This document shows positions 36,775 to 45,705 of a stretch of DNA of 64,000 nt, piece by piece (position 1 is the first letter of the stretch; the number at the start of each line of letters is the position of its first letter). A program made the translations under genes and the position numbers. The stretch is from Rhodoferax aquaticus (GTDB lineage Bacteria; Pseudomonadota; Gammaproteobacteria; Burkholderiales; Burkholderiaceae_C): assembly GCF_006974105.1 (NCBI RefSeq), contig NZ_CP036282.1, forward strand, positions 4,673,691-4,737,690, in the 5' to 3' direction. The notes under the pieces are model-generated. The model was not told where the DNA came from, did not search any database, and was given only the letters and a program-made list of their open reading frames with translations.

Positions 36775-37395
36775 ATGGTTACCCGCAACGTCATCAAAGT
36801 CTCTTTCAAAGAGCAAATGCTCCAGGCCCGTGAGGAAGCCATCATCCAAACCGTGAATCGGCTACTGGCCGACAAGGGTTTTGACGCGATGACGGTGGAC
36901 GAAGTGGCGGCCGATGTGGGCATTGCCAAGGCCAGCCTGTACAAGCATTTCCCCAGCAAAGAGGATCTGGCAGCTGCCGCCATGGTGTCCGTCATGCGGC
37001 GCGCACAGGCGTTTTTAGACGGCTTGCCCGCCCAAGACAGTCCCCAAGACAAGCTACGCGCCGTGGTGGCGTGGACCATGGGCCTCAAACTCGCAGGTGA
37101 AATGCCATCGCTGCCCAGCCAAAACTCTAGCTTGCGCGCCACCCTCATGGCCCACAAAGACTATATGGATGGCCTGATGGATGTGAGCGACCGTCTGGGC
37201 GCCTGGATTGAAGCGGCCCAAGCCAACGGTGCCCTCAACGCCAAGCTGCCTGCCATTGCCGTGCTGTACACCCTGTTTGCCCGCGCCTGCGACCCGGTGT
37301 TGGAGTTTTTGAAAATAGGCGGCCAGCACAGCGATGAAGAAATCATTGCCTTGGTGCTGAGCACCTGTTTTGATGGCTTGAGCGCTCGCGCCTAA
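36775..37395 (+). CDS. TetR/AcrR-family transcriptional regulator
   Basis: 206 residues from ATG 36775. The N-terminal helix-turn-helix is complete (ADKGFDAMTVDEVAADVGIA then KASLYKHFPSKEDLAAA). The C-terminal ligand domain is divergent. It faces the lipid-modification cluster across 115 bases containing a palindrome, so it is probably its repressor. In other bacteria the equivalent cluster is often under an RpoE-ChrR pair, which is absent here. Confidence 0.92.
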   Translation: MVTRNVIKVSFKEQMLQAREEAIIQTVNRLLADKGFDAMTVDEVAADVGIAKASLYKHFPSKEDLAAAAMVSVMRRAQAFLDGLPAQDSPQDKLRAVVAWTMGLKLAGEMPSLPSQNSSLRATLMAHKDYMDGLMDVSDRLGAWIEAAQANGALNAKLPAIAVLYTLFARACDPVLEFLKIGGQHSDEEIIALVLSTCFDGLSARA

Positions 37396-39704
37396 GCGGG
37401 TACGCAACTGCGCACGTACGCGTCAAAATCCGACACAGGAATGGGGCGGCTAAACAAGTAACCTTGGTAGTTCATACACCCCTGGGCTTGCAAGAATGCG
37501 CGCTGGGTTGGTGTTTCAACCCCCTCCGCAATGACGTTCAGCCCCAAGTTCTCGGCCAAGGCAATGACCATTTTTGCAATGGCCGCGTCGTTGGGGTCAT
37601 CCAATATGTCACGCACAAAGCTTTGGTCAATCTTGAGCTGCTCCAGCGGAAGGCGCTTCAAGTAAGCGAGTGAAGAGTAGCCCGTGCCAAAGTCATCTAA
37701 CGAAAAACCCACGCCACGTGCCTTGAGCGCCGCCATTTTTGCTATGGCGTCTTCCACGCTGGTGACCAAGAGGCTTTCGGTCAGCTCAAGCTTTAAGCGG
37801 TAGGGCTTGGCCCCCGTGCGGGCCAATACCGCCAAGACCTGCTCCACGAAGTCGCGTTGCTGCAGCTGACGTGCGGTCACGTTCACCGCCACCGATAAGT
37901 GCGCCATGTCCGCCTGTTGGGCCCAGTAGGTCAATTGCCAGCACGCTGTTTCTAGCACCCAATGGCCCAACGCAAGGATTTGCCCTGTTTCTTCTGCCAG
38001 CCCAATGAACTCCCCGGGTGGCACCAGCCCACGCTCTGGGTGCTGCCAGCGCACCAGGGCCTCCGCGCCAAACACTCGGCCATCCACGTTCACCTGCGGT
38101 TGGTAAAACAACACAAATTGCCCTTGGGCAAATGCCTCGCGTAAGCCCTGCTCCATGGCCACACGCGCAGTGACGGCCGCTTGCATTTGGGGGTCAAAGA
38201 AGCGCAGTGTGTTGCGCCCTGCGGTTTTGGCCTGGTACATGGCCAGGTCGGCGCGCTTGAGCGGCTCGTCCGTGCTTTCTGCCTGCTCACCAAACAAGGT
38301 CACGCCAACGCTCGGTGTGCTGCGGTGCACCAGCTCACCCAGCACATACTCGTGGTTGAGTGCAGCCAACACCTTGACGCCCACCATTTCTGCAGCGTTG
38401 GCGGCTTCTAAGCGGTCTTCGCTCAAGTCTTCGAGCATGACCACAAATTCGTCGCCGCCTAAGCGCGCCACCGTATCGGCTTCGCGCACGGTGGCGCGCA
38501 ACCGCAAGGCCACCTGTTGGAGCAGTGCGTCCCCTTTGTCGTGGCCCTGTGTGTCGTTGAGTGACTTGAAGTTGTCAAGGTCGATGAATAGCAAGGCACC
38601 TTTACGGCCATTGCGAAGTCCCACCAGCTGCGCCTGTGCAAGGCGGTCCATCAGAAGGCGGCGGTTGGGCAGCTGCGTGAGTGCATCGTAAAACGCCAAT
38701 TTTGCTATTTGCGCTTCGCTGGCTTTGCGCTGCGTGATGTCTGTCATGGTGGCCACGTAGTGCGTGAGGCTTCCTTCATCGCCTTTGACTGCCGTGATGA
38801 TGAGCCAGACCGGGTACTCACGCCCACTGATGTGCTGGTCCCAGACCTCACCTTGCCACGTGCCATGGGTACGGACTTGCTGCGCCATTTCTGCATAGAA
38901 ATAGGCGTTGTGCCGCCCAGAACCCAATAGGGTGGCAGGCTGCTGGCCCAAGGCTTGTTGGAGGCTGTACCCTGTAATGGCCTCAAACGCGCGATTCACC
39001 CGCAAGATGCGCCATTGGGCGTCGGCCACAAACATGCCCTCTTGCGACTCAAACGCAATCGCCGCGATGCGCAGCTCTTCTTCACGCCGCTGCAAATGCA
39101 CAACCCCTTCAAACAGTGCGCCGAATACCAGCACCCCCAGGGGAAACATCACGCTCACAGGCAGCCACAGTTGGGCCAAGAGCGTCCAGCGCAAGGGGGT
39201 TGGCAGCACCAGCAGCAATGCAATGCCCAAGCCCGCCAATGCGCCCCCCAGGCCCAAAAGCCAGCCCAGCGTCCCAAGCCGTGCAACGACTGCAGTCTTG
39301 CCGAGCTTGAACGCGTATCCCACTACGGTAGCGCCCGCCATAGCCAGCATGCCAGCCTCCATACCGAAGCCGCCCAAGTAAGCTCGGTAGGCCAAAGCGA
39401 TGGCGGCTGCTATGGCGGCACTGGGCAGTGGCAGGTAGGCCCCCGCTAAGCCCAACACAACGGTTTTGGCATCGACCAACACACCCTTTTGCAAGGGCAA
39501 TGGGCTCGACATTGCCAACCATGTGCCAAGGCCAAAGCAAACCCCCAGCAGCGCAAGTTTGTAGGGGCGCATGCGCCGCTGAGGCGCCAGTGTCGCGGTC
39601 GATGCATGGGTCAAGGCGTGAAATATGACCACCAAAAACGCAATCAGCCCGGCGTTGGAGCCCAGCTCGTGCAGAAAATTAGCCAGATCAGGGGTGCTAT
39701 CCAC
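37392..39704 (-). CDS. membrane-bound PAS-GGDEF-EAL cyclic-di-GMP enzyme
   Basis: 770 residues from GTG 39704, chosen because CGGAG lies upstream and the ATG at 39782 would overlap the neighbouring gene by 62 bases. Order: five or six membrane helices of the 5TMR-LYT type (about residues 18-210), a PAS domain (about 220-340), GGDEF (about 345-510), EAL (about 520-765). The GGDEF motif ARLGGDEFVVML with its inhibitory RxxD five residues earlier, and EAL residues (GAEALVRW, VNVTARQ, LELTESLL, LDDFGTGYSS, LKIDQSFV, IAEGVET) are all intact. It can therefore potentially make and break cyclic-di-GMP. Confidence 0.88.
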   Translation of the reverse strand: MDSTPDLANFLHELGSNAGLIAFLVVIFHALTHASTATLAPQRRMRPYKLALLGVCFGLGTWLAMSSPLPLQKGVLVDAKTVVLGLAGAYLPLPSAAIAAAIALAYRAYLGGFGMEAGMLAMAGATVVGYAFKLGKTAVVARLGTLGWLLGLGGALAGLGIALLLVLPTPLRWTLLAQLWLPVSVMFPLGVLVFGALFEGVVHLQRREEELRIAAIAFESQEGMFVADAQWRILRVNRAFEAITGYSLQQALGQQPATLLGSGRHNAYFYAEMAQQVRTHGTWQGEVWDQHISGREYPVWLIITAVKGDEGSLTHYVATMTDITQRKASEAQIAKLAFYDALTQLPNRRLLMDRLAQAQLVGLRNGRKGALLFIDLDNFKSLNDTQGHDKGDALLQQVALRLRATVREADTVARLGGDEFVVMLEDLSEDRLEAANAAEMVGVKVLAALNHEYVLGELVHRSTPSVGVTLFGEQAESTDEPLKRADLAMYQAKTAGRNTLRFFDPQMQAAVTARVAMEQGLREAFAQGQFVLFYQPQVNVDGRVFGAEALVRWQHPERGLVPPGEFIGLAEETGQILALGHWVLETACWQLTYWAQQADMAHLSVAVNVTARQLQQRDFVEQVLAVLARTGAKPYRLKLELTESLLVTSVEDAIAKMAALKARGVGFSLDDFGTGYSSLAYLKRLPLEQLKIDQSFVRDILDDPNDAAIAKMVIALAENLGLNVIAEGVETPTQRAFLQAQGCMNYQGYLFSRPIPVSDFDAYVRSCVPA

Positions 39705-39720
39705 AGTGCTGTTGTCTCCG

Positions 39721-40515
39721 TCAGTTGCCGGGGTACCGAAATTCGCGCTGCGTGTCTTTGCGAATGCGCTCCAAGGTGCCATCGGTACGCATTTTCTTCA
39801 GGGTGCTCGTCAATGGTGCCACCAGTTCAGCGTGTTTAGGCTGCAAGTAGAGAAACAAAGGCGTGGGCTTGCCAATGTCTAGCACCTTGATGGGAGGGGG
39901 ACGGTTGGGCAAACTTTCTTGGGCATCCGAGATGACCGAGACATCCGCGCCACAGTAAACCGATAGACGCCCCAAATACATCATCTCTAAGGCGTTGACA
40001 TTGCCGGTCACATCGACCAAGCGCCCAAGAGGGACCAAAGGCCGCAGCAATTGTTCACACATCAGTACGCCTCGCGCATAGCTGACCGTCAACCCCGAGG
40101 TGGCCAAGTCTTCCAACCGGTCGATTTGAACTTTAGGGTTGGTCGCCCACAAGGCCAGCCCTACATCCATCACGGGCTCCCCCACCCGCAACAACTTGGG
40201 GTGGCTTTCACCAAAGGCGAGGGCCCGGGCGGTGTCACCGTCTATGCGGCCTTTGTCTAGCTCTAGCGTCAACCGTGCCATAGGAAACATTTGAATGTCC
40301 ATGGCAATGCCCAACCGTGCAAACCACTCTTTGTACACCCGCCGTATGTAGCTGCCCCCGTACGTGCCCTCGGCACTAGGGGTACCCAGCAACAAAGGTT
40401 GCGGTGCTTGAGCCCAACCTACGCCAACCGAACAGCTAGCCCACCACAGCACCACCGCAAAGTGCAGCGCACCTCGCAAGGCGGCACGGTGGGGCAATGG
40501 GGTTGGATGCTTCAA
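39721..40515 (-). CDS. periplasmic amino-acid-type solute-binding protein
   Basis: 264 residues from TTG 40515, preferred because AAGGG lies eight bases before it and a signal peptide follows (LHFAVVLWWASCSVGVGWA, cut before QAPQ). The mature protein is a type 3 periplasmic binding domain (LLGTPSAEGTYGGSYIRR; MFPMARLTLELDKGRIDGD; ending TLKKMRTDGTLERIRKDTQ). No transporter genes are adjacent; instead a GGDEF-EAL gene follows 16 bases downstream, so it likely feeds a ligand signal to that enzyme. Confidence 0.8.
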   Translation of the reverse strand: MKHPTPLPHRAALRGALHFAVVLWWASCSVGVGWAQAPQPLLLGTPSAEGTYGGSYIRRVYKEWFARLGIAMDIQMFPMARLTLELDKGRIDGDTARALAFGESHPKLLRVGEPVMDVGLALWATNPKVQIDRLEDLATSGLTVSYARGVLMCEQLLRPLVPLGRLVDVTGNVNALEMMYLGRLSVYCGADVSVISDAQESLPNRPPPIKVLDIGKPTPLFLYLQPKHAELVAPLTSTLKKMRTDGTLERIRKDTQREFRYPGN

Positions 40516-40723
40516 AAGAATGGCCCTTGAATGACAGAAAGACCATCTTAGTGGCAAGCCTTGCGAAGACCAAGCACCTCTTTGGCCTGAGTTTGTCGTG
40601 ATTTTGAAACAGGCATCGTTCGTAGCCCGCTGGGCATGCAAAGACTTGATCTCTTACCAAGGCTTGGATGAAAATCCCTGCGGGTCCTCATCCCGTGGTG
40701 CCCACATGCCAGAAAGGCCACCC

Positions 40724-41890
40724 ATGGGCGCATTGCGACTCACACTGCCACTCAAGCTGATCATTGCCTTTGGTGTCGTGTGCGCGATCACGCTCTTTCA
40801 GGCACTGGCGGTTTGGCGCAACGTGAGCGTAATCGACAGCAACCTGCAACGCATCACAGACAAGCTGATTCCGCAAAATGAACGTGTCGGCGCACTCACC
40901 GTCATCATCTTGCGGGCATCTCTAGAAACCCGCCACGCCATGTTGATGCTGAACGCCAACAAGCGCAAAGCCACCATTGGGGAGATTCGGCAACTGCAAG
41001 CCCAGGCCCAACAATTGGTCCAAGAAGTGGGGCTTAACATCACATCCGAGGAGGGGCGCGCGCGGTATAGCGCCATACAAGTGACCCAGAACGCCTTTTG
41101 GGCTGCAGCGCAGCAGGTGCTACCCCTGGTCGAACAAGGCCATATTGATGAAGCGGTGAACCTGCTGGAAACCTCCATCATTCCTGCACGCAACCGGTTC
41201 TTAGACGCCGTCAATGCCCAAAAAGAGTGGCAAATCAAATTGTTAGATGACGAAACCACCGCGTCGCTAGAACGCAGCCACTCCACAGAGGTTCAGGTCG
41301 CGGTCATGTCTGCCGTTACCGCAGCGCTGGGGCTGGTTCTTGTGGTGCTCTTCATGCGGCAAGACCAGCTGATCGTCACCTCCACCCGGGACGAACTGAC
41401 CGGGCTACTCAATCGCCGCGAGTTCACCCGTTTAGCGCAAGCCGAGCTTGCGCGCGTTGCCCGGGTACCTGGCCCCACCAGCTTGGTGATGGTGGATGCG
41501 GATTACTTCAAGCGCATCAACGACCGCCACGGCCACCCCGTAGGTGATGAGGTGCTTCAGCAACTGGCAAAAAAACTATTGGCGGGCGTGCGCACCTTAG
41601 ATGTGGTGGCGCGCATGGGCGGCGAAGAGTTTGTGCTTTTGCTGCCCCACACCGATGCGCAAGGCGCTCTGGCGCTGGCCGAAAAGTTGCGCACCAGCCT
41701 TGCTCAAACGCCCTTGCAGTTACGCAATGGTGAGGACCTTTGGATCAGCGCCAGCTTTGGCGTCAGCAGCCTGCCGCAGGGGCAAGCCGGCACTCTGGAA
41801 GCCATGTATGCATCGGCGGACAAAGCCCTGTACGCGGCCAAAGCGAATGGGCGCAACCGGGTCGAGTTTCACCATGGGCAAGGCCTTTAG
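40724..41890 (+). CDS. membrane diguanylate cyclase
   Basis: 388 residues from ATG 40724 (GAAAGG six bases before); ATG 40706 is an alternative. Two membrane helices (about residues 9-28 and 192-212) flank a periplasmic helical bundle of the four-helix sensor type. A GGDEF domain follows with DELTGLLNRREF, MGGEEFVLLLP and an RTLD inhibitory site five residues before the active loop, so product feedback is expected. It is divergent from the binding-protein/GGDEF-EAL pair with about 210 bases between. Confidence 0.92.
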   Translation: MGALRLTLPLKLIIAFGVVCAITLFQALAVWRNVSVIDSNLQRITDKLIPQNERVGALTVIILRASLETRHAMLMLNANKRKATIGEIRQLQAQAQQLVQEVGLNITSEEGRARYSAIQVTQNAFWAAAQQVLPLVEQGHIDEAVNLLETSIIPARNRFLDAVNAQKEWQIKLLDDETTASLERSHSTEVQVAVMSAVTAALGLVLVVLFMRQDQLIVTSTRDELTGLLNRREFTRLAQAELARVARVPGPTSLVMVDADYFKRINDRHGHPVGDEVLQQLAKKLLAGVRTLDVVARMGGEEFVLLLPHTDAQGALALAEKLRTSLAQTPLQLRNGEDLWISASFGVSSLPQGQAGTLEAMYASADKALYAAKANGRNRVEFHHGQGL

Positions 41891-41994
41891 CAACTAGCTA
41901 CCCGCTGGCCATTGACGCACAGGCTTGCCAGCAGCAACCCTAAGGTTTGCACAGCGGGCGGTCTGTTCGCCAGTGGACATAGCGAGACTACTCC

Positions 41995-42975
41995 TCAGGA
42001 CTGCGCCGCAAAGCCATTCCACAGCGCAATCCACTGAGTCAAGGCCTGGGGTTGCTCAGCCAACGCGGCCGGAATCAAGTCAATGAAAGGCTTCATCTCA
42101 GCATCTGCTGCAAACACTTCTTGCGCCATGAACAGCGATTTCGCTAACGCCACCTTGGCATGCTTGTGGTTCAGCAATCCGCGCTGACGCCCAATGACCG
42201 CCAACGCTCCCCACGCAAGTACCGCCAGTTTGACGGGGCGAGAGGTGAACTGCATCGTGTTTTGTTGGGGATGCATTCGAAAGTAACCTAGGTGCTCTGC
42301 GATATAGCAAATAGGGTCTTGCACTGACGCGCACAACACACTTCCGATGTCTTCAAGCCCGGAAAAGGGAATGCCATCAAAACTTGGAAAGGCAAGCAAG
42401 GTTGCAGCTTCCCGGTGCATCACCATGTTGGAAACTTCACCCAGCCAATTGGTACAACTGGGCACCACCAGCGGAAACAAGGTTGCGGCATCTATGCGCA
42501 AATACCGAGACCCCACGCTGGCAATTTCTGGGGGGACCTCCAGTGCGCACTGAAGACAGACGCCGTCTATGTCGGCATAGTAGCGGCGGCTGACCGTAGC
42601 GCTGAACCTTCCAGACTCGTGAGCCTTGCGATGCTGCTCATAGAACTGTGGAAACAAATAGTCGTCATCGCACAAAACATGCACCAGCTCCGTCTGCACA
42701 TCCCAGGCCTGGAGGCAGTGCCTCCAATTGGCTGCCGCACCTTTTCGTGGTCCTTGTACGACTTTCACGTTTAAGTCGGCCAAAGCCGTTTTCAAGGGGT
42801 CAAGCAGCAAAGCCCTGGCAAACGTCAAGTCTTCTGTGTCATCAGAAAAAATCACTTGGTGGGGTCGCTCGGTCTGCTGCATGAGGCTTGCCAGCAAGTA
42901 CTTCAAGAACTGAGGCTTGTACGCCGGTACGACTGTCGTTATTTTCAATGTATCTCCCTGAACTAGAGTTGTCAT
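41995..42975 (-). CDS. family-2-like glycosyltransferase
   Basis: 326 residues from ATG 42975; a GTG at 42981 is possible. The N-terminus has the GT-A nucleotide-sugar fold (LKITTVVPAYKPQFLKYLLASL; VIFSDDTEDLTF) and a metal-binding acid cluster in HVLCDDDYLFPQF. The second half lacks obvious membrane helices. No other polysaccharide genes are near, so the acceptor and pathway are unknown. It is a lone gene with gaps on both sides of about 100 and 216 bases, the latter holding no clear gene. Confidence 0.8.
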   Translation of the reverse strand: MTTLVQGDTLKITTVVPAYKPQFLKYLLASLMQQTERPHQVIFSDDTEDLTFARALLLDPLKTALADLNVKVVQGPRKGAAANWRHCLQAWDVQTELVHVLCDDDYLFPQFYEQHRKAHESGRFSATVSRRYYADIDGVCLQCALEVPPEIASVGSRYLRIDAATLFPLVVPSCTNWLGEVSNMVMHREAATLLAFPSFDGIPFSGLEDIGSVLCASVQDPICYIAEHLGYFRMHPQQNTMQFTSRPVKLAVLAWGALAVIGRQRGLLNHKHAKVALAKSLFMAQEVFAADAEMKPFIDLIPAALAEQPQALTQWIALWNGFAAQS

Positions 42976-43191
42976 AGGCACTCAAGTTCAGGGGATTGTT
43001 CATCCACAAGGTAGCGAGCCAGAACACGATAAACAGCCTGAACAGGCTCTTTATCGGCCAACAGCTATGCTTCTTTACGTGAGTTCAGCGTGCACTCACG
43101 CATCAACAACACAAAAGCTGGGTGCCGAGGCCCAACCGTAGTCGTGATAAGCCCGGCATTTCTCCAAAGCATGGATGGGCGTTCACGCCGT

Positions 43192-44787
43192 TTACTTAAA
43201 CGCCTTCACCAAGGCTTCAAACTGGGTCTTGATGGACTTGTCGTGCGGGATGATGGCGGGCACGGCGCGGTCTACGTTCAGCAACTCGTACACCGCCATT
43301 TGCGCAGCGCGCACCGAGTACTCCACGGTAAACACCACGTCGTCGGCAATCTCTACGAACTGGCTCACAAAGGCCAGGTTCTTGGAGTTCTTGGGCACGG
43401 GCAGGGGGCGGTCGCTGTGGGCGCGGGGCATGAACATGCTGGTGATGTAGGGCATACGGCAAGGGATGCAGTTGGCCTTGGCGACCGCGTCCAGGTCAAA
43501 GCGCAAGTGGCCGCACAGCTCGCGCAAGATCTCTTCGCCCGTGCATTCGCTCATGGGCTTGGCCACAAAGTTGCCAATGCGGTCTGGGAACAAGGCGTAG
43601 CCCCAGAACACCTGCACATCCGCGCCTTGGTTAGCAAAGTGGGGCTGGTGCGCCAGCACAATGGACATGAACCAGTTGGAGTCTTTGAAGGTGACCAAGC
43701 CACCGGTGCCTGGCTCGTTGCCGCTGAAGGCCTTCATCTTGTCAAAGAAGACGGTGTCTTTGAGCGTGATGGTGAATGACTCCCACATGGACTCGGCAAT
43801 GCTGCTGTTAAACGCTGCGGGGTTGCCAAACTCGGGGCGGCCTTGCGCCAGCTTTTCCCACAGGGTCCAACCACCGCTGTCTTGCTTGGTGAGTGCGGGC
43901 GGCGCACTGTGCATAGAGCCTAGGCTAGACGCATCGGTCATCGAGCCGTTTTGGAAGAACACCAGGTCGCCCGCGTTCACCACAATACGCTCTTGCGCAC
44001 CCGCGCGCTGGCACTGGATGGCGGTGACGACAAACTTGCCGTCTTGCTCGGTGTGCTCTAGGTCGGTGACCTTGCAGCCGGCCACAAAGTTCACACCTTG
44101 CGCTTGCAGCCACGCTTGCAGCGGGCGCACAAAGGAGTCGTACTGGTTGTAGACCGTGCGTTTGACGCCACCCAGGGTCTCGATGCGCGAGAACTCCAGC
44201 ATGAAGCGGTGCAAGTAGCGCTTGAACTCCACCGCGCTGTGCCAAGGCTGAAAGGCAAACGTGGTGGCCCACATGTACCAAAACTCGGTTTCAAAAAAGG
44301 CGGGCGAAAGCCAGTCGGTAATGGTGGAGGTTCCCAAGGCTTCTTCGCTGGCGTTGCTCAGTGCCAGCAACTCGGCGCGGTCATGCATGGTGAAGCCCAT
44401 AGACTCCACGGGCATCTTGGCGCGCAGGCGGTTCACCAAACGGGCCATGGAGTGGGCCTTGTACTTTTCGTTAAAGGCCACGGTTTCGTCAAACACGGTT
44501 TGGCCGTCGTGCTCAAGGGACGGGATGGTTTTGAACAAGTCCCAGGTGCACTCGTAGTTGTCTGTGGTGAGCATGCGTCCGCCGCGCAGCGAGTAGCCGC
44601 GCTCGGCGTCGCCCGCGCCATCTAAGCTGCCGCCCATCAGGGGCAAGGCTTCCAAGATGGTGATGTTGGCGCCAAGGACTTGGGCGTCGCGGATCATGAA
44701 GGCAGCTGCCGCGAGCGAGCCTATGCCGCCGCCCAGCATGTAGGCTTTGAAGTTGGCGCGTTGGGTGGTGTGGTCAATGATGTGCAT
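43192..44787 (-). CDS. ohyA: oleate hydratase (MCRA family)
   Basis: 531 residues from ATG 44787. The FAD enzyme adds water across the double bond of oleic acid, giving 10-hydroxystearate. Seen are the dinucleotide motif AYMLGGGIGSLAAAAFMIRDA, MGGSLDGAGDAERGYSLRGG, the FWYMWATTFAFQPWHSAVEF substrate region and NFVAKPMSECTGEEI. It probably detoxifies unsaturated fatty acids. Two FNR-type boxes and a divergent-in-function Crp/Fnr gene lie directly upstream on the same strand. Confidence 0.95.
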   Translation of the reverse strand: MHIIDHTTQRANFKAYMLGGGIGSLAAAAFMIRDAQVLGANITILEALPLMGGSLDGAGDAERGYSLRGGRMLTTDNYECTWDLFKTIPSLEHDGQTVFDETVAFNEKYKAHSMARLVNRLRAKMPVESMGFTMHDRAELLALSNASEEALGTSTITDWLSPAFFETEFWYMWATTFAFQPWHSAVEFKRYLHRFMLEFSRIETLGGVKRTVYNQYDSFVRPLQAWLQAQGVNFVAGCKVTDLEHTEQDGKFVVTAIQCQRAGAQERIVVNAGDLVFFQNGSMTDASSLGSMHSAPPALTKQDSGGWTLWEKLAQGRPEFGNPAAFNSSIAESMWESFTITLKDTVFFDKMKAFSGNEPGTGGLVTFKDSNWFMSIVLAHQPHFANQGADVQVFWGYALFPDRIGNFVAKPMSECTGEEILRELCGHLRFDLDAVAKANCIPCRMPYITSMFMPRAHSDRPLPVPKNSKNLAFVSQFVEIADDVVFTVEYSVRAAQMAVYELLNVDRAVPAIIPHDKSIKTQFEALVKAFK

Positions 44788-44891
44788 GGCAAGGGATTTC
44801 TGAAGTAAGCAACAAAGTGCAAATCTCAAGACACAGCGGGTGCTGTGGTGAGTGCATGCACGCAGCTTCTCAGCCTTGGGCCAATGCGCAA

Positions 44892-44905
44892 ATGATCCGG
44901 ATCAA
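44892..44905 (-). promoter_or_regulatory. FNR/CRP-type box, copy 1 (oleate hydratase promoter)
   Basis: ATGATCCGGATCAA differs in one base from the TTGAT-N4-ATCAA consensus. Its centre is about 112 bases before the oleate hydratase start, and 39-40 bases from the second box. Confidence 0.6.
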
Positions 44906-44930
44906 TTGGCGACCCAGCGATAGCAATAGC

Positions 44931-44944
44931 TTGATATGGATCAA
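44931..44944 (-). promoter_or_regulatory. FNR/CRP-type box, copy 2 (perfect consensus)
   Basis: TTGATATGGATCAA is an exact TTGAT-N4-ATCAA match. It overlaps the last codons of the Crp/Fnr regulator gene and lies upstream of the oleate hydratase gene. The regulator's recognition helix (PEGLSRIRKRL) shows the E-x-x-S-R pattern that FNR uses for TTGAT. Confidence 0.7.
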
Positions 44945-45513
44945 GCCCGCAGGCGTTTGCGAATGCGGCTTAAGCCCTCGGGCGTGACGCCCAGGTAGTG
45001 CGCCACGTCACGCACCTGAATGCGCTCGGCCAATGCCGGGTAGGTGTCTAGGAAGGACTGGTAGCGCTCGTCAGGCCGCATGGTGAGCAACTCGCGCTCG
45101 CGCTGCTCTTTGCGCACGATGTGCCACTCCAGCAGCTGGCGAATCGCGCGCTGCCAGGCGGGGTGCTGCGCCATCAGCTGTTGCATGGTGGCGTAGTCCA
45201 CCTGCTCGATCTGGCTGTCCTCTAGCGCAATGGCTGCGTAGTCGGTCTTGCGCCCGGCAATCAACACATTGGGGCAGGCAAAAAAGTCCCCCTCGCCAAT
45301 AAAGGACTTGATCCACTCCTCACCCTTGTCGTTGGTGTAGCTCAGCTTGACCATGCCTTGGCGCACCACGTACACAAAAGGCTGCCACTCCCCCGCCGCA
45401 AAAATGTCCGCCCCCTTGGCGAACACCCCCAACTGGTAACGCGGCGCTAGGGCCTCCCAGTCAGGCAAGCTAGAGGCGGCGGCTTTTTCTAAAAGGATGC
45501 GGGTTTGCTGCAT
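44941..45513 (-). CDS. Crp/Fnr-family transcriptional regulator
   Basis: 190 residues from ATG 45513, chosen over the longer frame because the cyclic-nucleotide-binding-like domain begins shortly after. The sensor domain spans about residues 20-120, with the FFACPNVLIAGRKTDYAA region; the winged helix is at about 145-190 (VRDVAHYLGVTPEGLSRIRK). Only one cysteine is present, so there are no FNR-type iron-sulfur ligands. It immediately precedes the oleate hydratase gene on the same strand and probably controls it through the TTGAT boxes. Confidence 0.88.
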   Translation of the reverse strand: MQQTRILLEKAAASSLPDWEALAPRYQLGVFAKGADIFAAGEWQPFVYVVRQGMVKLSYTNDKGEEWIKSFIGEGDFFACPNVLIAGRKTDYAAIALEDSQIEQVDYATMQQLMAQHPAWQRAIRQLLEWHIVRKEQRERELLTMRPDERYQSFLDTYPALAERIQVRDVAHYLGVTPEGLSRIRKRLRA

Positions 45514-45705
45514 GGAACGATGGATAGATGGCAGCGGGTATTGTGCTTGGGCTGGAGGCAAGTGGTTTTGCGGTGCACCACACGCTGCCCACAAGCCCCA
45601 AATGAAGGCTTGGATGGTTGGGAGATGCATAAGCCTAGGGCTTACAAATCTAGGTGAGGCAATGCGCAGACAGCCAAGCTACGATTTCCCCAAACTAATA
45701 CCCAC

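Noticed and set aside
43034-43050. AGCCT-GAAC-AGGCT hairpin as a terminator for the oleate hydratase gene
   Set aside because: Only a 5-bp stem with a poor T run and about 140 bases beyond the stop; too weak to call.
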